Positions 37,464 to 47,290 are shown, counted from the first letter of the stretch. The stretch is DNA of 64,000 bases from Mesonia oceanica (GCF_902499555.1 NZ_CABVMM010000002.1:310001-374000), one strand, 5' to 3'. Numbers and translations: made by a program. The notes: a model not told the origin generated them from the letters alone.

Positions 37464-38525
37464 ATGGCAGGAAATTCCTTCGGAACAATTTTTAAGTTAA
37501 CCACCTTTGGTGAATCTCACGGAAAAGCTATTGGAGGAATTATTGATGGTTGTCCCTCTGGTGTTGAAATTGATTTAGAAGCTATTCAAAATGAGTTGAA
37601 TAGGCGCAAACCAGGACAGTCAAAAATTGTAACCCAACGGAAAGAACCCGATACCGTTCAGTTTTTATCGGGGATTTTTGATGGAAGCACCACCGGAACT
37701 TCCATTGGCTTTATCATTGAAAACACCAACCAAAAATCTAAAGATTACGGTCATATTAAAGATGTGTACCGACCAAGCCATGCCGATTACACTTATGACC
37801 AAAAATATGGAAACCGGGATTATCGTGGTGGAGGAAGAAGTTCTGCACGAGAAACAGCTTGCCGAGTGGTTGCCGGAGCCGTAGCCAAACAATTCCTGAA
37901 AACTGTTCAATTTCAAGCTTATGTTTCTTCTGTAGGAAAAATTCAACTACAAGAAAGTGATAGCATTGATTTTAATGAAATTGAAAAAAATCCTGTACGT
38001 TGCGCTAATGCTGAAAAAGCATTAGAAATGGAAAACTATATCAAGCAAATACGCAAAGAAGGCGATACCGTTGGTGGCGTGGTTTCTTGTGTGATAAAAA
38101 ATGTTCCCATTGGATTGGGAGAACCGGTTTTTGATAAACTTCATGCCCAATTAGGCAAAGCTATGCTATCTATAAACGCGGTAAAAGGTTTTGAATATGG
38201 AAGCGGCTTTGAAGGCTCCAAAATGAAGGGAAGCGAACATAACGATCTTTTTAATAATGATGGTTCTACCACTTCTAATAACAGTGGTGGTGTACAAGGT
38301 GGAATCTCAAACGGAATGGATATTTACTTTAAAGTAGCTTTTAAACCGGTCGCTACTTTAATGCAAAAACAGGAAACCATTACTAACAAAGGCGAAAAAG
38401 TAGAAATGGAAGGAAAAGGTCGTCACGATCCCTGTGTAGTTCCCAGAGCAGTACCCATTGTAGAAGCCATGGCAGCCTTGGTGATTGCAGATTTTATATT
38501 GTTAAACCGTACCATAAAAGCATAA
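37464..38525 (+). CDS. aroC: Chorismate synthase
   Basis: 353 residues from the ATG at 37464 ([20 protein letters not shown], the conserved AroC start). An in-frame TTG at 37431 would add 11 residues not found in the family. [15 protein letters not shown] and [16 protein letters not shown] are the FMN/substrate signatures. It converts EPSP to chorismate using reduced FMN, the last step of the shikimate pathway. Only 7 bases separate it from the symporter gene. Confidence 0.95.
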   Translation: MAGNSFGTIFKLTTFGESHGKAIGGIIDGCPSGVEIDLEAIQNELNRRKPGQSKIVTQRKEPDTVQFLSGIFDGSTTGTSIGFIIENTNQKSKDYGHIKDVYRPSHADYTYDQKYGNRDYRGGGRSSARETACRVVAGAVAKQFLKTVQFQAYVSSVGKIQLQESDSIDFNEIEKNPVRCANAEKALEMENYIKQIRKEGDTVGGVVSCVIKNVPIGLGEPVFDKLHAQLGKAMLSINAVKGFEYGSGFEGSKMKGSEHNDLFNNDGSTTSNNSGGVQGGISNGMDIYFKVAFKPVATLMQKQETITNKGEKVEMEGKGRHDPCVVPRAVPIVEAMAALVIADFILLNRTIKA

Positions 38526-38532
38526 ACTTTAG

Positions 38533-39840
38533 ATGAAGAAACTCGCATTACACTGGCAAATATTATTAGGAATGGCATTAGGGGTGATTTTTGCCCTTTT
38601 GATGACCAATTTTACTTGGGGAGCAGATTTTATTGAAGATTGGATCAAACCTTTTGGAACCATCTTTATCAATTCTTTAAAATTAATTGCGGTACCCTTA
38701 ATATTAGCTTCGTTAATCAAAGGAGTTTCAGATTTAAAGGATATTTCCCAACTCTCAAAAATGGGATTTAGAACCATTGGCATTTATATTATCACCACCA
38801 TTATTGCAGTTTCTATTGGCTTATTGATGGTAAATTTAGTAAAACCCGGAAGTACCATTACCGAAGAAACCCGAACTGAATTGGTAGAAAGCTACGGAGG
38901 TGATGCCGATCTTACCAGACAAAATGCCGAGAAGCAAAAAGAAGCCGGACCTCTACAAGCTTTAGTAGATATTGTACCAAGCAATATTGTTGGTGCTGCG
39001 GGAAGTAATGCCAATATGTTACAGGTGATTTTCTTTGCCATTTTCTTCGGGATTGGATTGATTTTGATTCCTGAAAAACAATCTGAACCCGTAAAAAAAT
39101 TCTTTGACGGTTTTAATGAAGTCATCCTGAAAATGATTGATATTATTATGCTAACTGCTCCGTTTGGTGTTTTTGCGCTATTAGCAGCCTTAGTCGTAGA
39201 AGCTCCAAGTGCCGATTTATTTATAGCACTGGGAATGTATGCTTTATGCGTGATAGGTGGATTATTATTGATGATTGTGATTTATACCCTATTGGTTTGG
39301 GTATTCACTAAAAAGACACCGTCCTTTTTTATTAACGGAATTTCTCCTGCCCAACTTTTAGCATTCTCCACCAGTTCGAGTGCAGCGACACTTCCCGTCA
39401 CTATGGAAAGGGTAGAGGAGCATTTGGGCGTAGGTAAAGAGGTTTCAAGTTTTGTATTGCCGATTGGGGCAACGATAAATATGGACGGCACAAGTCTTTA
39501 TCAAGCGGTTGCAGCAGTATTCATTGCGCAAGCTTTTGGAATGGATTTATCGTTTTCTGTTCAATTAGGAATTATTGCAACCGCCACTTTAGCTTCTATT
39601 GGCTCAGCAGCAGTTCCTGGGGCTGGAATGGTAATGTTGGTAATTGTGTTGGCACAAGCCGGAATTCCTGAAGCAGGATTAGCATTAATTTTTGCTATCG
39701 ACCGACCTTTAGATATGTGTAGAACAACAGTTAATGTAACCGGTGATGCTTCTGTATCTATGTTGATAGCAAAATCTGTAGGGAAACTTCGGGATAAACC
39801 ACTTGTAAAAAACTGGGACGATAATTATAAGAAGAAGTAA
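38533..39840 (+). CDS. Dicarboxylate/amino acid:cation symporter (DAACS)
   Basis: 435 residues, eight membrane helices plus the two re-entrant hairpins of the GltPh fold. AFSTSSSAATLPVTM is hairpin 1, INMDGTSLYQA is the NMDGT sodium-binding motif of helix 7, and DRPLDMCRTTVNVTGD is helix 8 with the substrate-binding Asp/Arg. Arg in DMCRTT favours acidic amino acids or dicarboxylates. It imports them with sodium or protons. It probably shares a transcript with aroC without an evident metabolic link. Confidence 0.9.
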   Translation: MKKLALHWQILLGMALGVIFALLMTNFTWGADFIEDWIKPFGTIFINSLKLIAVPLILASLIKGVSDLKDISQLSKMGFRTIGIYIITTIIAVSIGLLMVNLVKPGSTITEETRTELVESYGGDADLTRQNAEKQKEAGPLQALVDIVPSNIVGAAGSNANMLQVIFFAIFFGIGLILIPEKQSEPVKKFFDGFNEVILKMIDIIMLTAPFGVFALLAALVVEAPSADLFIALGMYALCVIGGLLLMIVIYTLLVWVFTKKTPSFFINGISPAQLLAFSTSSSAATLPVTMERVEEHLGVGKEVSSFVLPIGATINMDGTSLYQAVAAVFIAQAFGMDLSFSVQLGIIATATLASIGSAAVPGAGMVMLVIVLAQAGIPEAGLALIFAIDRPLDMCRTTVNVTGDASVSMLIAKSVGKLRDKPLVKNWDDNYKKK

Positions 39841-39869
39841 TGTAACAAATTAAAAGATAAGGAGGATGC

Positions 39870-39892
39870 GATGCTGAAACAAGTTCAGCATC
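39870..39892. terminator. Hairpin between convergent genes
   Basis: GATGCTGAA-ACAAG-TTCAGCATC has perfect 9-bp arms in the short gap between the symporter and DCC genes. No T run follows on either strand, so termination is less certain. Confidence 0.45.
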
Positions 39893-39912
39893 ACTTCAAT
39901 TTAAATCACAAA

Positions 39913-40329
39913 CTACTCCAAAAACTTATTTTTCAATTCAGGGGTAGGGATGCGACAATTATCTTTTTTGCCAAACCATTTATACCGGTTTTTAGCGATA
40001 AAATCGTAAACCAAGTTTCTAAAACTTTCCGGTAAAAACAAAAAATTGCTTAATAATCGGTAACCACCAGAAAGATGCTTGGCAATTTGTAAAGCTGCAG
40101 TAGATTTGATGTAATAGGCATTTCCCGGATCGATTAAAATAATGGAATCGATTTTAGAAGTATCGATACCTCGTTCTAACGTAAGTTGCTGCCCTAGTTG
40201 ACTTTGCAAGGAAGCATAACGAAATACATCATTTTTATCGTGGTCTATAATAATATTCACGGCATTATTGCAAAGGTTACAAACGCCATCAAACAAGATG
40301 ATTTTTTTATTTTCAGGAAGTTCTGTCAT
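39913..40329 (-). CDS. DCC1-like thiol-disulfide oxidoreductase family protein
   Basis: 138 residues. The N-terminal DGVCNLCN (Cys17, Cys20) is the DxxCxxC motif that names the DCC (DUF393) family, a thioredoxin-like fold. The following YASLQSQLGQQL and STAALQIAKHLSGGYRLL also fit. It is presumed to be a redox protein; the partner is unknown. Its ATG overlaps the stop of mutS2, so it is translationally coupled to it. Confidence 0.85.
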   Translation of the reverse strand: MTELPENKKIILFDGVCNLCNNAVNIIIDHDKNDVFRYASLQSQLGQQLTLERGIDTSKIDSIILIDPGNAYYIKSTAALQIAKHLSGGYRLLSNFLFLPESFRNLVYDFIAKNRYKWFGKKDNCRIPTPELKNKFLE

Positions 40330-42512
40330 TATTTTTTGGCGCGTTGTACCAATTCTAATTTACTTAAATCGGCTTCGGTGGTAAACATTCCATAGTTAAT
40401 AATAGCTTTTCCTTTTTCAATTTTATCTATCGTTCCAACAGAACGGCTATCTTCCAAACGTACACGATCATTTACTTTAAAAGAAACTACTTTCTTTGCT
40501 TCTGCCTTTTTTTCTTCTTCTACCAGTTTCTCTTTTTCTTCTTTCTTCTTTTGTCGGATAACTTCAATTTTCTTTTCAGCCTCCTTTTTTATTTTTTGCT
40601 CTTGTTTTTTCTTGACTTCTTGTTTCTTTTTTGATTCTTTTTTACGTTTAGAATTTTCAATAGCTACCATTTTTAAAAATTCTCCAATCAGTTCTTTTTT
40701 ATTGTTATTATTGAAGAAAGTTAAACTAATATCCTCTAATTTTTGTCCTAAATGTATAAGCCGTTGATTGCTATCATACAGTTCTTGAAAACCTTCCAAT
40801 TTCTTCTGTACGCGGGTGTTGATTTCATCTAAACGTTCTTTTTCTTCCGAAGCTTGAATTTCTTTCTTTTTTAAATTAGATGTGGTTTTAGCCAATTTAG
40901 AACGTTCTTGTTGAAGTTTGGCAATACTTTTATCAAATCTGATTTTTCCACGCTCTACTTTCTTTTTAGACCGGTTAATCAAACTATAAGGGATTCCGTT
41001 TTTCTGAGCTACCTCAAAAGTAAAAGAACTTCCGGCTTCCCCTAAATGTAACTTATACAAAGGTTCTAAGGTTCTAGAATCAAATAACATATTCGCGTTA
41101 GAAATAGCTTCCGTTTCTTGTGCCATTTTCTTCAGGTTGGCGTAATGGGTGGTAATGATTCCGTAGCTGTTTTTTTCGTAGAATACTTCTAAAAAGGTTT
41201 CTGCTAAAGCACCACCTAATTCCGGGTCACTTCCGGTACCAAATTCATCAATTAAAAAGAGGGTTTTATCATCGCACTTCCGAAGAAAATAATTCATATT
41301 TTTCAATCGGTAGGAATACGTGCTTAAATGATTTTCAATACTTTGATTATCTCCGATATCCGTAAGTACTTTATTAAAAAAACACATCCGGCTAAATTCG
41401 TGCACGGGAATTAGCATTCCGCTTTGAAGCATTACTTGTAAAAGCCCTACCGTTTTTAGAGTAATACTTTTTCCTCCCGCATTAGGTCCGGAAATTACAA
41501 TAATTCTATTATCAGGAAGTAACTCTATGTCTTGCGGAAAAGTTTTCTCTCTGTTTCTTTTATTATTCAAATAAAGAAGTGGGTGATAAGCTTCTTTTAA
41601 ATAAATCTCACGCTCTTTTGTGATTTTAGGGAGAATCGCACCTAATTCTTCAGCATATTTGGTTTTGGCAGCTATCACGTCTATTTCACTCAACAAATCT
41701 TGATATTGAATAAGCAATTCACGAGAAGGCCGTATAAACTCTGTAAGTTCTTTTAAAATACGCTTAACTTCTTCTTTTTCTTCATACTGAAGGTTATTGA
41801 GTTCACGAGCAAATTGTAAAGTAGCTTCCGGTTGAATATAAACGATACTCCCGGTTTTTGAACTTCCTAAAATAGAACCTTTCACCTTTCGGCGATGCAT
41901 AGCGGTCACAGCCAATACGCGAATATTATCAACAACAGTTTCTTTAATTTCATCTAAATAACCGGCACTTTTGTAAGCAGAAAGTGCACTTACAAAACTT
42001 GAATTAATTTGTGATTGTACACTGTTAATCGATCTTCTGATGTTTTGAAGTAGAGGAGAGGCTTCATCTTTAATTTCACCAAAACGGTTAATTACTTGAT
42101 CTATTTTCTCGATGAGATGTTTAGTAAATTTAACTTCATCGGTAGTTTTATGCAGATTAGGATAAATTTCTTGGTACTTCCTAAAATGAATAATAAGATT
42201 GTTTACGGTTTGTGATATGGTGGCTATTTTACGAATACCACTCACTTCTAAGATGCTCTCTTCGATATTTAGAAATTTAATTTCTTTATCGATGGTCTCA
42301 AAACCATGATTGGGAATTCTGGTTTCTTGTAATGCCGAAGATTTATATTCATTAGTCTGATGGAGTGAAAACAAAGTTTCTCCATAAGTGGTAAGCGGAA
42401 CTATTTGTAAAGCTTTTTCTTTTCCTTTATCGGTAATGCAAAGTTCACTAACTTGTTGGCAAACGGAAGGAAATTCTAAATCTTTAAGGGTCTTTTCTGT
42501 TATTTTTATCAT
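40329..42512 (-). CDS. mutS2: MutS2-type ATPase lacking the Smr domain
   Basis: 727 residues. Core (1-300) and clamp helices, then the ABC-like MutS ATPase: Walker A GPNAGGKSITLKT, Walker B LFLIDEFGTGSDPELGG, and TTHYANLK. A long Lys/Glu coiled coil (about 515-665) leads to a small beta domain (VNDRVRLEDSRSVGTIDKIEKGKAIINYG). Full-length MutS2 ends in a Smr nuclease domain, which is absent. MutS2 senses collided ribosomes or recombination intermediates; without Smr, cleavage would need a partner. Start ATG at 42512. Confidence 0.88.
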   Translation of the reverse strand: MIKITEKTLKDLEFPSVCQQVSELCITDKGKEKALQIVPLTTYGETLFSLHQTNEYKSSALQETRIPNHGFETIDKEIKFLNIEESILEVSGIRKIATISQTVNNLIIHFRKYQEIYPNLHKTTDEVKFTKHLIEKIDQVINRFGEIKDEASPLLQNIRRSINSVQSQINSSFVSALSAYKSAGYLDEIKETVVDNIRVLAVTAMHRRKVKGSILGSSKTGSIVYIQPEATLQFARELNNLQYEEKEEVKRILKELTEFIRPSRELLIQYQDLLSEIDVIAAKTKYAEELGAILPKITKEREIYLKEAYHPLLYLNNKRNREKTFPQDIELLPDNRIIVISGPNAGGKSITLKTVGLLQVMLQSGMLIPVHEFSRMCFFNKVLTDIGDNQSIENHLSTYSYRLKNMNYFLRKCDDKTLFLIDEFGTGSDPELGGALAETFLEVFYEKNSYGIITTHYANLKKMAQETEAISNANMLFDSRTLEPLYKLHLGEAGSSFTFEVAQKNGIPYSLINRSKKKVERGKIRFDKSIAKLQQERSKLAKTTSNLKKKEIQASEEKERLDEINTRVQKKLEGFQELYDSNQRLIHLGQKLEDISLTFFNNNNKKELIGEFLKMVAIENSKRKKESKKKQEVKKKQEQKIKKEAEKKIEVIRQKKKEEKEKLVEEEKKAEAKKVVSFKVNDRVRLEDSRSVGTIDKIEKGKAIINYGMFTTEADLSKLELVQRAKK

Positions 42513-42538
42513 AGCAATTTTCTACATTCGTAGCAGCG

Positions 42539-42568
42539 CAAATTTAAATAATATTTTATGAAGGTAAA
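42539..42568 (-). promoter_or_regulatory. Promoter for mutS2
   Basis: Minus strand: TTTA (42565-42568), 18 bases, TAAATTTG (42539-42546). The upstream box lies inside the first codons of ung. Confidence 0.45.
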
Positions 42569-43223
42569 CATAGATGAAAGCTGGAAAAGTGAATTAAAAG
42601 AAGAATTTGAAAAACCTTATTTTGTTCAATTGACAGAATTTGTTAAAAATGAATACCAATCGCATCGATGTTACCCTAAAGGGAAAGCTATTTTTGCTGC
42701 TTTTGACTATTGTAAATTTGATGATTTAAAAGTGGTAATTATCGGTCAAGATCCTTATCACGGGGTAGATCAAGCCAACGGATTGTGTTTTTCTGTAAAA
42801 GATCATATAGCGATGCCTCCATCATTAATCAACATTTTTAAGGAAATTGAACAGGATTTAACTAAACCTTTTCCTAAAACAGGAAATTTAGAGCGTTGGG
42901 CCAAACAAGGCGTTTTACTGTTAAATGCTACCTTAACGGTTAGAGCGCATCAAGCCGGAAGCCATCAAGGCAAAGGTTGGGAACAATTTACGGATCAAGT
43001 AATTTCAACCATATCAGCAAAAAAAGAAAATGTAGTCTTTTTATTATGGGGAGGTTTCGCCAAGAAGAAAGCTCAATTAATAGATAAAAACAAACATCAC
43101 ATCCTTACCTCCGGACATCCTTCACCATTAAGCGCAAATAGAGGGTATTGGTTTGGGAATAAGCATTTTAGTAAAACCAATGCATTTTTAAAATCTAAGC
43201 ATCTTGAACCTGTGGAATGGTAG
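42558..43223 (+). CDS. ung: Uracil-DNA glycosylase
   Basis: 221 residues, family 1 UDG. VVIIGQDPYHGVDQANGLCFS has the water-activating Asp of GQDPYH; LLLNATLTVRAHQAGSH and GHPSPLSANRG are the remaining active-site loops (catalytic His in HPSPLS). It removes uracil from DNA to start base-excision repair. It is divergent from mutS2. Its last 29 bases overlap the end of a small minus-strand ORF. Confidence 0.95.
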   Translation: MKVNIDESWKSELKEEFEKPYFVQLTEFVKNEYQSHRCYPKGKAIFAAFDYCKFDDLKVVIIGQDPYHGVDQANGLCFSVKDHIAMPPSLINIFKEIEQDLTKPFPKTGNLERWAKQGVLLLNATLTVRAHQAGSHQGKGWEQFTDQVISTISAKKENVVFLLWGGFAKKKAQLIDKNKHHILTSGHPSPLSANRGYWFGNKHFSKTNAFLKSKHLEPVEW

Positions 43224-43368
43224 AGGTATTTGTTTTTCTAACTTCTTGCTCATAATTTGCCTTTTTAGCTTTTGATGTACCGGTTTCTTCAACTTTATTT
43301 CTACTGAAAATAAATATGAAAATATTAAGTATAAGTAAAGCTCCTAAGATGATAAAAAAAGTTAGCAT
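43195..43368 (-). CDS. 57-residue single-helix membrane protein
   Basis: A short ORF starting ATG at 43368 and ending TAG at 43195. Residues 2-22 (LTFFIILGALLILNIFIFIF) form one strong membrane helix, followed by a Lys/Glu/Thr-rich tail (residues 23-57). The helix-then-charged-tail design and position, 75 bases downstream of the binding-protein gene in the same direction, suggest a real gene. It overlaps the 3' end of ung tail-to-tail by 29 bases. I do not recognise a family. Confidence 0.6.
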   Translation of the reverse strand: MLTFFIILGALLILNIFIFIFSRNKVEETGTSKAKKANYEQEVRKTNTSTIPQVQDA

Positions 43369-43443
43369 ACCTCGGTTTTAGATTGGTTTCTACAAAATAG
43401 ATACAATGATAACGCAAAGGTTGCGTAAAAAATTTAGATTTCA

Positions 43444-44295
43444 TTAAGATTTTACAATGAAATCTTTAAAATCAAGTTTTTTATTAATTAAGTTTAAGTT
43501 AAATAATTGATTTTGAGTTTCCTTTATGGTTTCTTCTTTTATTTGATTTTGTGACCATTCTGTTTTTTCAAGCCAAAGTGCTACATCTTTTTCTTTCTGT
43601 TGGTACTTTTTAGCTAAAATTTCAGTTAGTTGATGGGTATCTTTGAAGTTTTCTGTTACCGAATTTAAGGTAGAAAGTATTTTTTTAACTTCGTTTTTAT
43701 TTGATTTATAAAAACTATCGGTTGCTGCAATAACAAAACACGGCCACGGACTGGGACAATCCCCAACTCTTCTAAACGTACCATTATCTACTAAAGGTTT
43801 AGTGGTAAAATGTTCCCACATAAAATATTGAGCATCATCATCAGGTAATGCTTTTACCGCTCCCGATAAATCATTTACCACTTCAAAATCCAGTTCTTGC
43901 GTGTTCCAACCTTGATTTTTAGCATTGATATAAGCAAGTAAATGAGAACCAGAACCGTAACGGCTTATGGCTGCTTTGGTATTTTCTAAATCTGAAATGC
44001 TTTTATAGGAAGAATTTGCAGCCACATGAATCCCCCAAATTAGCGGACTTGCAATATAATTTTGTAGAATTTTAAAATCGCTCCCCTCAATAATCTCCTT
44101 CACAATGCCTTCTGTAAGCATTAAAGCGATATCTATGTCGTTATTTTTTAAAGCTTGGGATAGTTCGCCTGTTCCGCCATAAAAATCTATCCATTCTACT
44201 TCTAGTCCTTCTTTTTCAAAAAGTTTTTCTTCAATTGCAATATGCCAGGGGTAATTGAAATGTTCAGGTACGCCACCAACTTTAATCTTCTTCAT
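43444..44295 (-). CDS. NMT1/ThiY-like periplasmic-binding-fold protein without signal peptide
   Basis: 283 residues with the SsuA/ThiY/NMT1 fold: VGGVPEHFNYPWHIAIEEKLFEKEGLEVEWI at the start and YGGTGELSQALKNNDIDIALMLTEG, the usual ligand-cleft region. There is no signal peptide or lipobox: the first strand begins at residue 4. No ABC permease or ATPase gene adjoins it. It could be a cytosolic ligand sensor or a THI5/NMT1-like enzyme; the CCCFC motif of THI5 is not present. Its ATG overlaps the ppk1 stop. Confidence 0.75.
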   Translation of the reverse strand: MKKIKVGGVPEHFNYPWHIAIEEKLFEKEGLEVEWIDFYGGTGELSQALKNNDIDIALMLTEGIVKEIIEGSDFKILQNYIASPLIWGIHVAANSSYKSISDLENTKAAISRYGSGSHLLAYINAKNQGWNTQELDFEVVNDLSGAVKALPDDDAQYFMWEHFTTKPLVDNGTFRRVGDCPSPWPCFVIAATDSFYKSNKNEVKKILSTLNSVTENFKDTHQLTEILAKKYQQKEKDVALWLEKTEWSQNQIKEETIKETQNQLFNLNLINKKLDFKDFIVKS

Positions 44296-46343
44296 TAAGA
44301 ATGTTTTTTCTTTAAGTAATTGTATATTTCATATTGAGAACGAATAGGATGTGCAGGATCGTGTGCTACGTATTCATTCTTCTGCGTATAGTCTTGGACT
44401 CTTGCTTTTACGTTATCGTCTAATTGAATTTGTAAAATTTCTTTTAATTCTTGCTTAATATCTTCATCAAAAATAGGTGCCAGAACTTCGATACGACGGT
44501 TTAAATTACGGTTCATCCAATCGGCACTTCCCATAAATATGCGTTCTTCCCCGCCATTATGGAAAATATAAATTCTTCCGTGTTCTAAAAATCTATCTAA
44601 GATACTGGTAATGTAGATATTTTCGCTTAAGCCTTTAACTCCCGCAATTAAAGAGGTGAAACCACGTACTAAAAGTCGAATTTTAACTCCGCTCTTATTG
44701 GCACGATATAACAAATCTATCATTTCTTCATCCTCAAGACTATTCATTTTTGCGGTAATCTTGGCTTCCCTTCCGGCTTGAGCCTCGTCGATTTCTTTTA
44801 AAATCATTTGGGTGAATTCTCTGCGTGTTTCAAAAGGGGAGACCAATAGGTTTTTGGCCCTAGGGATGATTAATTCACCTTCTAAAACCTTAAAAACCCG
44901 ATCTAATTCTTTGGTGATTTTTTTATGGGCAGTAAATAAAGCGTGATCGCAATAAATTTTACTGGTTTCAGCATTAAAATTTCCAGTACCTACGTAAGCG
45001 TATTTTATACTTTCTCCATTTTCAATCCTATCGATTAAAAATATTTTGGAGTGGACTTTTATTTTAGGATAGCTATAAATAACATTCGCTCCTTTTTCTT
45101 CAAATTTTCGTCCCCAAGTAATATTGTTTTCTTCGTCAAATCGAGCTTTAGCTTCAATGAAAACCGTAACTTCTTTGCCTTTCTCTAAGGCTTTTAAAAG
45201 GGAGCTGGTTAAGGCAGATTCATCGGCTACACGATATAAGGAGATTTTAATAGCAACAACGTCATCATCTTCTGCAGCTTGTTCTATAAAATTTTCAACA
45301 TAAGAAAAAGACATATATGGAAAATGAAGCAATTGATCTTTTTCTTTAATGATTTTGAAATAATCTTCTTCACTTTCAAAAGCTTTATGCAGAATAGGTA
45401 TAAGTGCTTCGTATTGCAGTTTCGGGTTATCAGTGGGATCGGGAAAGGAGAAAAAGTCACTAAAATTATGATACTTTCCGCCCGGCATCATATCTATTTT
45501 CCCTAAGCCTAAATGTTTTCTTAGTTTTTTCTGAAGCTCTTTAGGCATTTCAGCATCGTACAGTAATCTGGTAGGTTGTCCATCGGTACGTTGCTCTAAA
45601 GATTCATAAATTTTTTCAGCGAGAACTCCATTAAATTGATCATCAATATATAATTCAGCATCCCTGGACATTTTTACCTGATAGATTCCTTCTACTTTTC
45701 GTTGGGGAAAAACTTCGTGGATTTCTGCCCGGATAATATCGTCTACAAAAGTGATGTAATGTTCTTCACCAGAATTTTTTAATTCGATAAACCTTCCTAC
45801 TTGATTTACCGGTATATTCACCACTCCGGCTTCTTCTTCATTCTCAAAAGCAATAAAAAAATAGATGGTATTGTTTTCTAGAAATAACTGATTCTTCTTA
45901 TCAAAATCTACTAATTGTGGTTCAAGTAAATCTTTAATTTTAGCTTGATAAATATCCTGAGCTTCAGTTAATTGATTTTTGGTAAAATCTTTATGCTGAA
46001 TAAGATGAATATGGTTTTCAGCTAATTCAGGTAAAATTTCATGTTTAAAAATTTCACCAAACTCTATTTGTTGTTCTTTTACGTCTTTTATAATCTGCTT
46101 GACCTTTTTACTGGGCTTTAGAGCAAGCTTTTTACGTAAACTTTTTTTGATTTTTTTGATTTGCCGAAGTTGAGAAACCCGTACCCGATAGTATTCATCT
46201 AAGTTAGAAGAAAAAATAGCCAAAAACCTTAAGCGTTCCAATACAGGGTTGCTTTTATCTGCGGCTTCTTGTAAAACACGCTTATTAAAATTAAGCCAAT
46301 CTATATCTCTATGTTGAAACCTTTTATCTGGAGTTTCTGTCAT
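44295..46343 (-). CDS. ppk1: Polyphosphate kinase 1
   Basis: 682 residues from the ATG at 46343 (a TTG one codon earlier is possible). All four PPK1 domains are present: N-terminal helical (FQHRDIDWLNFNKRVLQEA), head (to about 320), and two PLD-like catalytic domains. IKVHSKIFLID contains the autophosphorylated His, and FMGSADWMNRNLNRRIE the second phosphate-binding site. It makes polyphosphate from ATP. It lies 66 bases after the phosphorylase gene. Confidence 0.93.
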   Translation of the reverse strand: MTETPDKRFQHRDIDWLNFNKRVLQEAADKSNPVLERLRFLAIFSSNLDEYYRVRVSQLRQIKKIKKSLRKKLALKPSKKVKQIIKDVKEQQIEFGEIFKHEILPELAENHIHLIQHKDFTKNQLTEAQDIYQAKIKDLLEPQLVDFDKKNQLFLENNTIYFFIAFENEEEAGVVNIPVNQVGRFIELKNSGEEHYITFVDDIIRAEIHEVFPQRKVEGIYQVKMSRDAELYIDDQFNGVLAEKIYESLEQRTDGQPTRLLYDAEMPKELQKKLRKHLGLGKIDMMPGGKYHNFSDFFSFPDPTDNPKLQYEALIPILHKAFESEEDYFKIIKEKDQLLHFPYMSFSYVENFIEQAAEDDDVVAIKISLYRVADESALTSSLLKALEKGKEVTVFIEAKARFDEENNITWGRKFEEKGANVIYSYPKIKVHSKIFLIDRIENGESIKYAYVGTGNFNAETSKIYCDHALFTAHKKITKELDRVFKVLEGELIIPRAKNLLVSPFETRREFTQMILKEIDEAQAGREAKITAKMNSLEDEEMIDLLYRANKSGVKIRLLVRGFTSLIAGVKGLSENIYITSILDRFLEHGRIYIFHNGGEERIFMGSADWMNRNLNRRIEVLAPIFDEDIKQELKEILQIQLDDNVKARVQDYTQKNEYVAHDPAHPIRSQYEIYNYLKKKHS

Positions 46344-46412
46344 CAATAAAATTTTTCTAAAACTACAAATTACCCTGCGTAGCTATTTTTAAAGTTCTGT
46401 TAAATAAAAAAC

Positions 46413-47288
46413 TTAGAGTGTGACTATTTTTTTTAGGGTGAATTTGATGAGTTGATCCACGATTTCTCCCGGGTTTTTACTGAATTCTCCCGTTAACCTA
46501 TTGGCTAAAATCGCATTTAAAGACAAGGCTTGGTGCCCAAATAACTTAGCCATTCCATAAATACCGCTGGTTTCCATTTCTAAATTAGTCACCCGAAGAT
46601 TTTTATAATTGAATTGAGTGAGCTTTTGCATAAAATTTTCATCTTGAAGCGGTGCACGTAATACCCGGCCTTGCGGAGCGTAAAAACCGACATTGGTGGC
46701 AGTAATTCCTTTAGAAATTTCTCCACTTTGGGTAAAATGATCAAGTAATTCTGCTGAGCTATTTACTACATAAGGTTTGGCCTTAAAGTCAGCTAATGCC
46801 AATTGATGTTCTACTTCTTTGGCGATTTCTAGTTCTTGAATACTTTCACTTTTATAAAAATGCAATAAGCTATCAAAACCAATTGCAGTTTGTGTAGCCA
46901 CCAAGGAGTTCATAGGAATATCTTCTTGAATTGCTCCGGAGGTTCCTACTCTTATAATCTGTAATTGTTTCAAGTTCTTTTTTACTTCCCTTTTTTCTAG
47001 ATCGATATTGGCCAACGCATCAAGTTCGTTAAAAACAATATCAATATTATCGGTACCGATTCCTGTGGAAATCACACTTATTCTTTTGCCTTGATAAGTT
47101 CCGGTTTGCGTGTGAAATTCCCGTTTTCTAACGTTTACTTCAATATCATCAAAATACTGAGTAACCTTTTCCACACGTTCAGGATCTCCAACGGTAATAA
47201 TAAGATCGGCAAGTTGATGGGGAAGGAGGTGAAGGTGGTAAATGCTGCCATCTTCATTCAATACTAATTCAGATTCCTTAATGGGCAT
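46413..47288 (-). CDS. Nucleoside phosphorylase (uridine phosphorylase-like)
   Basis: 291 residues of the PNP/UDP family. ITVGDPERVEKV holds the phosphate-binding Gly-Asp-Pro-x-Arg; RVGTSGAIQ and TNLEMETSGIYGMA (Glu-Met-Glu for the ribose) complete the active site. It splits nucleosides to base and ribose-1-phosphate; base preference is unclear, though the family in Bacteroidota is usually called uridine phosphorylase-like. It starts 2 bases after the DUF1835 stop, so co-transcription is near certain. Confidence 0.85.
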   Translation of the reverse strand: MPIKESELVLNEDGSIYHLHLLPHQLADLIITVGDPERVEKVTQYFDDIEVNVRKREFHTQTGTYQGKRISVISTGIGTDNIDIVFNELDALANIDLEKREVKKNLKQLQIIRVGTSGAIQEDIPMNSLVATQTAIGFDSLLHFYKSESIQELEIAKEVEHQLALADFKAKPYVVNSSAELLDHFTQSGEISKGITATNVGFYAPQGRVLRAPLQDENFMQKLTQFNYKNLRVTNLEMETSGIYGMAKLFGHQALSLNAILANRLTGEFSKNPGEIVDQLIKFTLKKIVTL

Positions 47289-47290
47289 TT

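Noticed and set aside
43444..44295. ABC-import operon component
   Set aside because: No permease or ATPase gene adjoins and there is no export signal.
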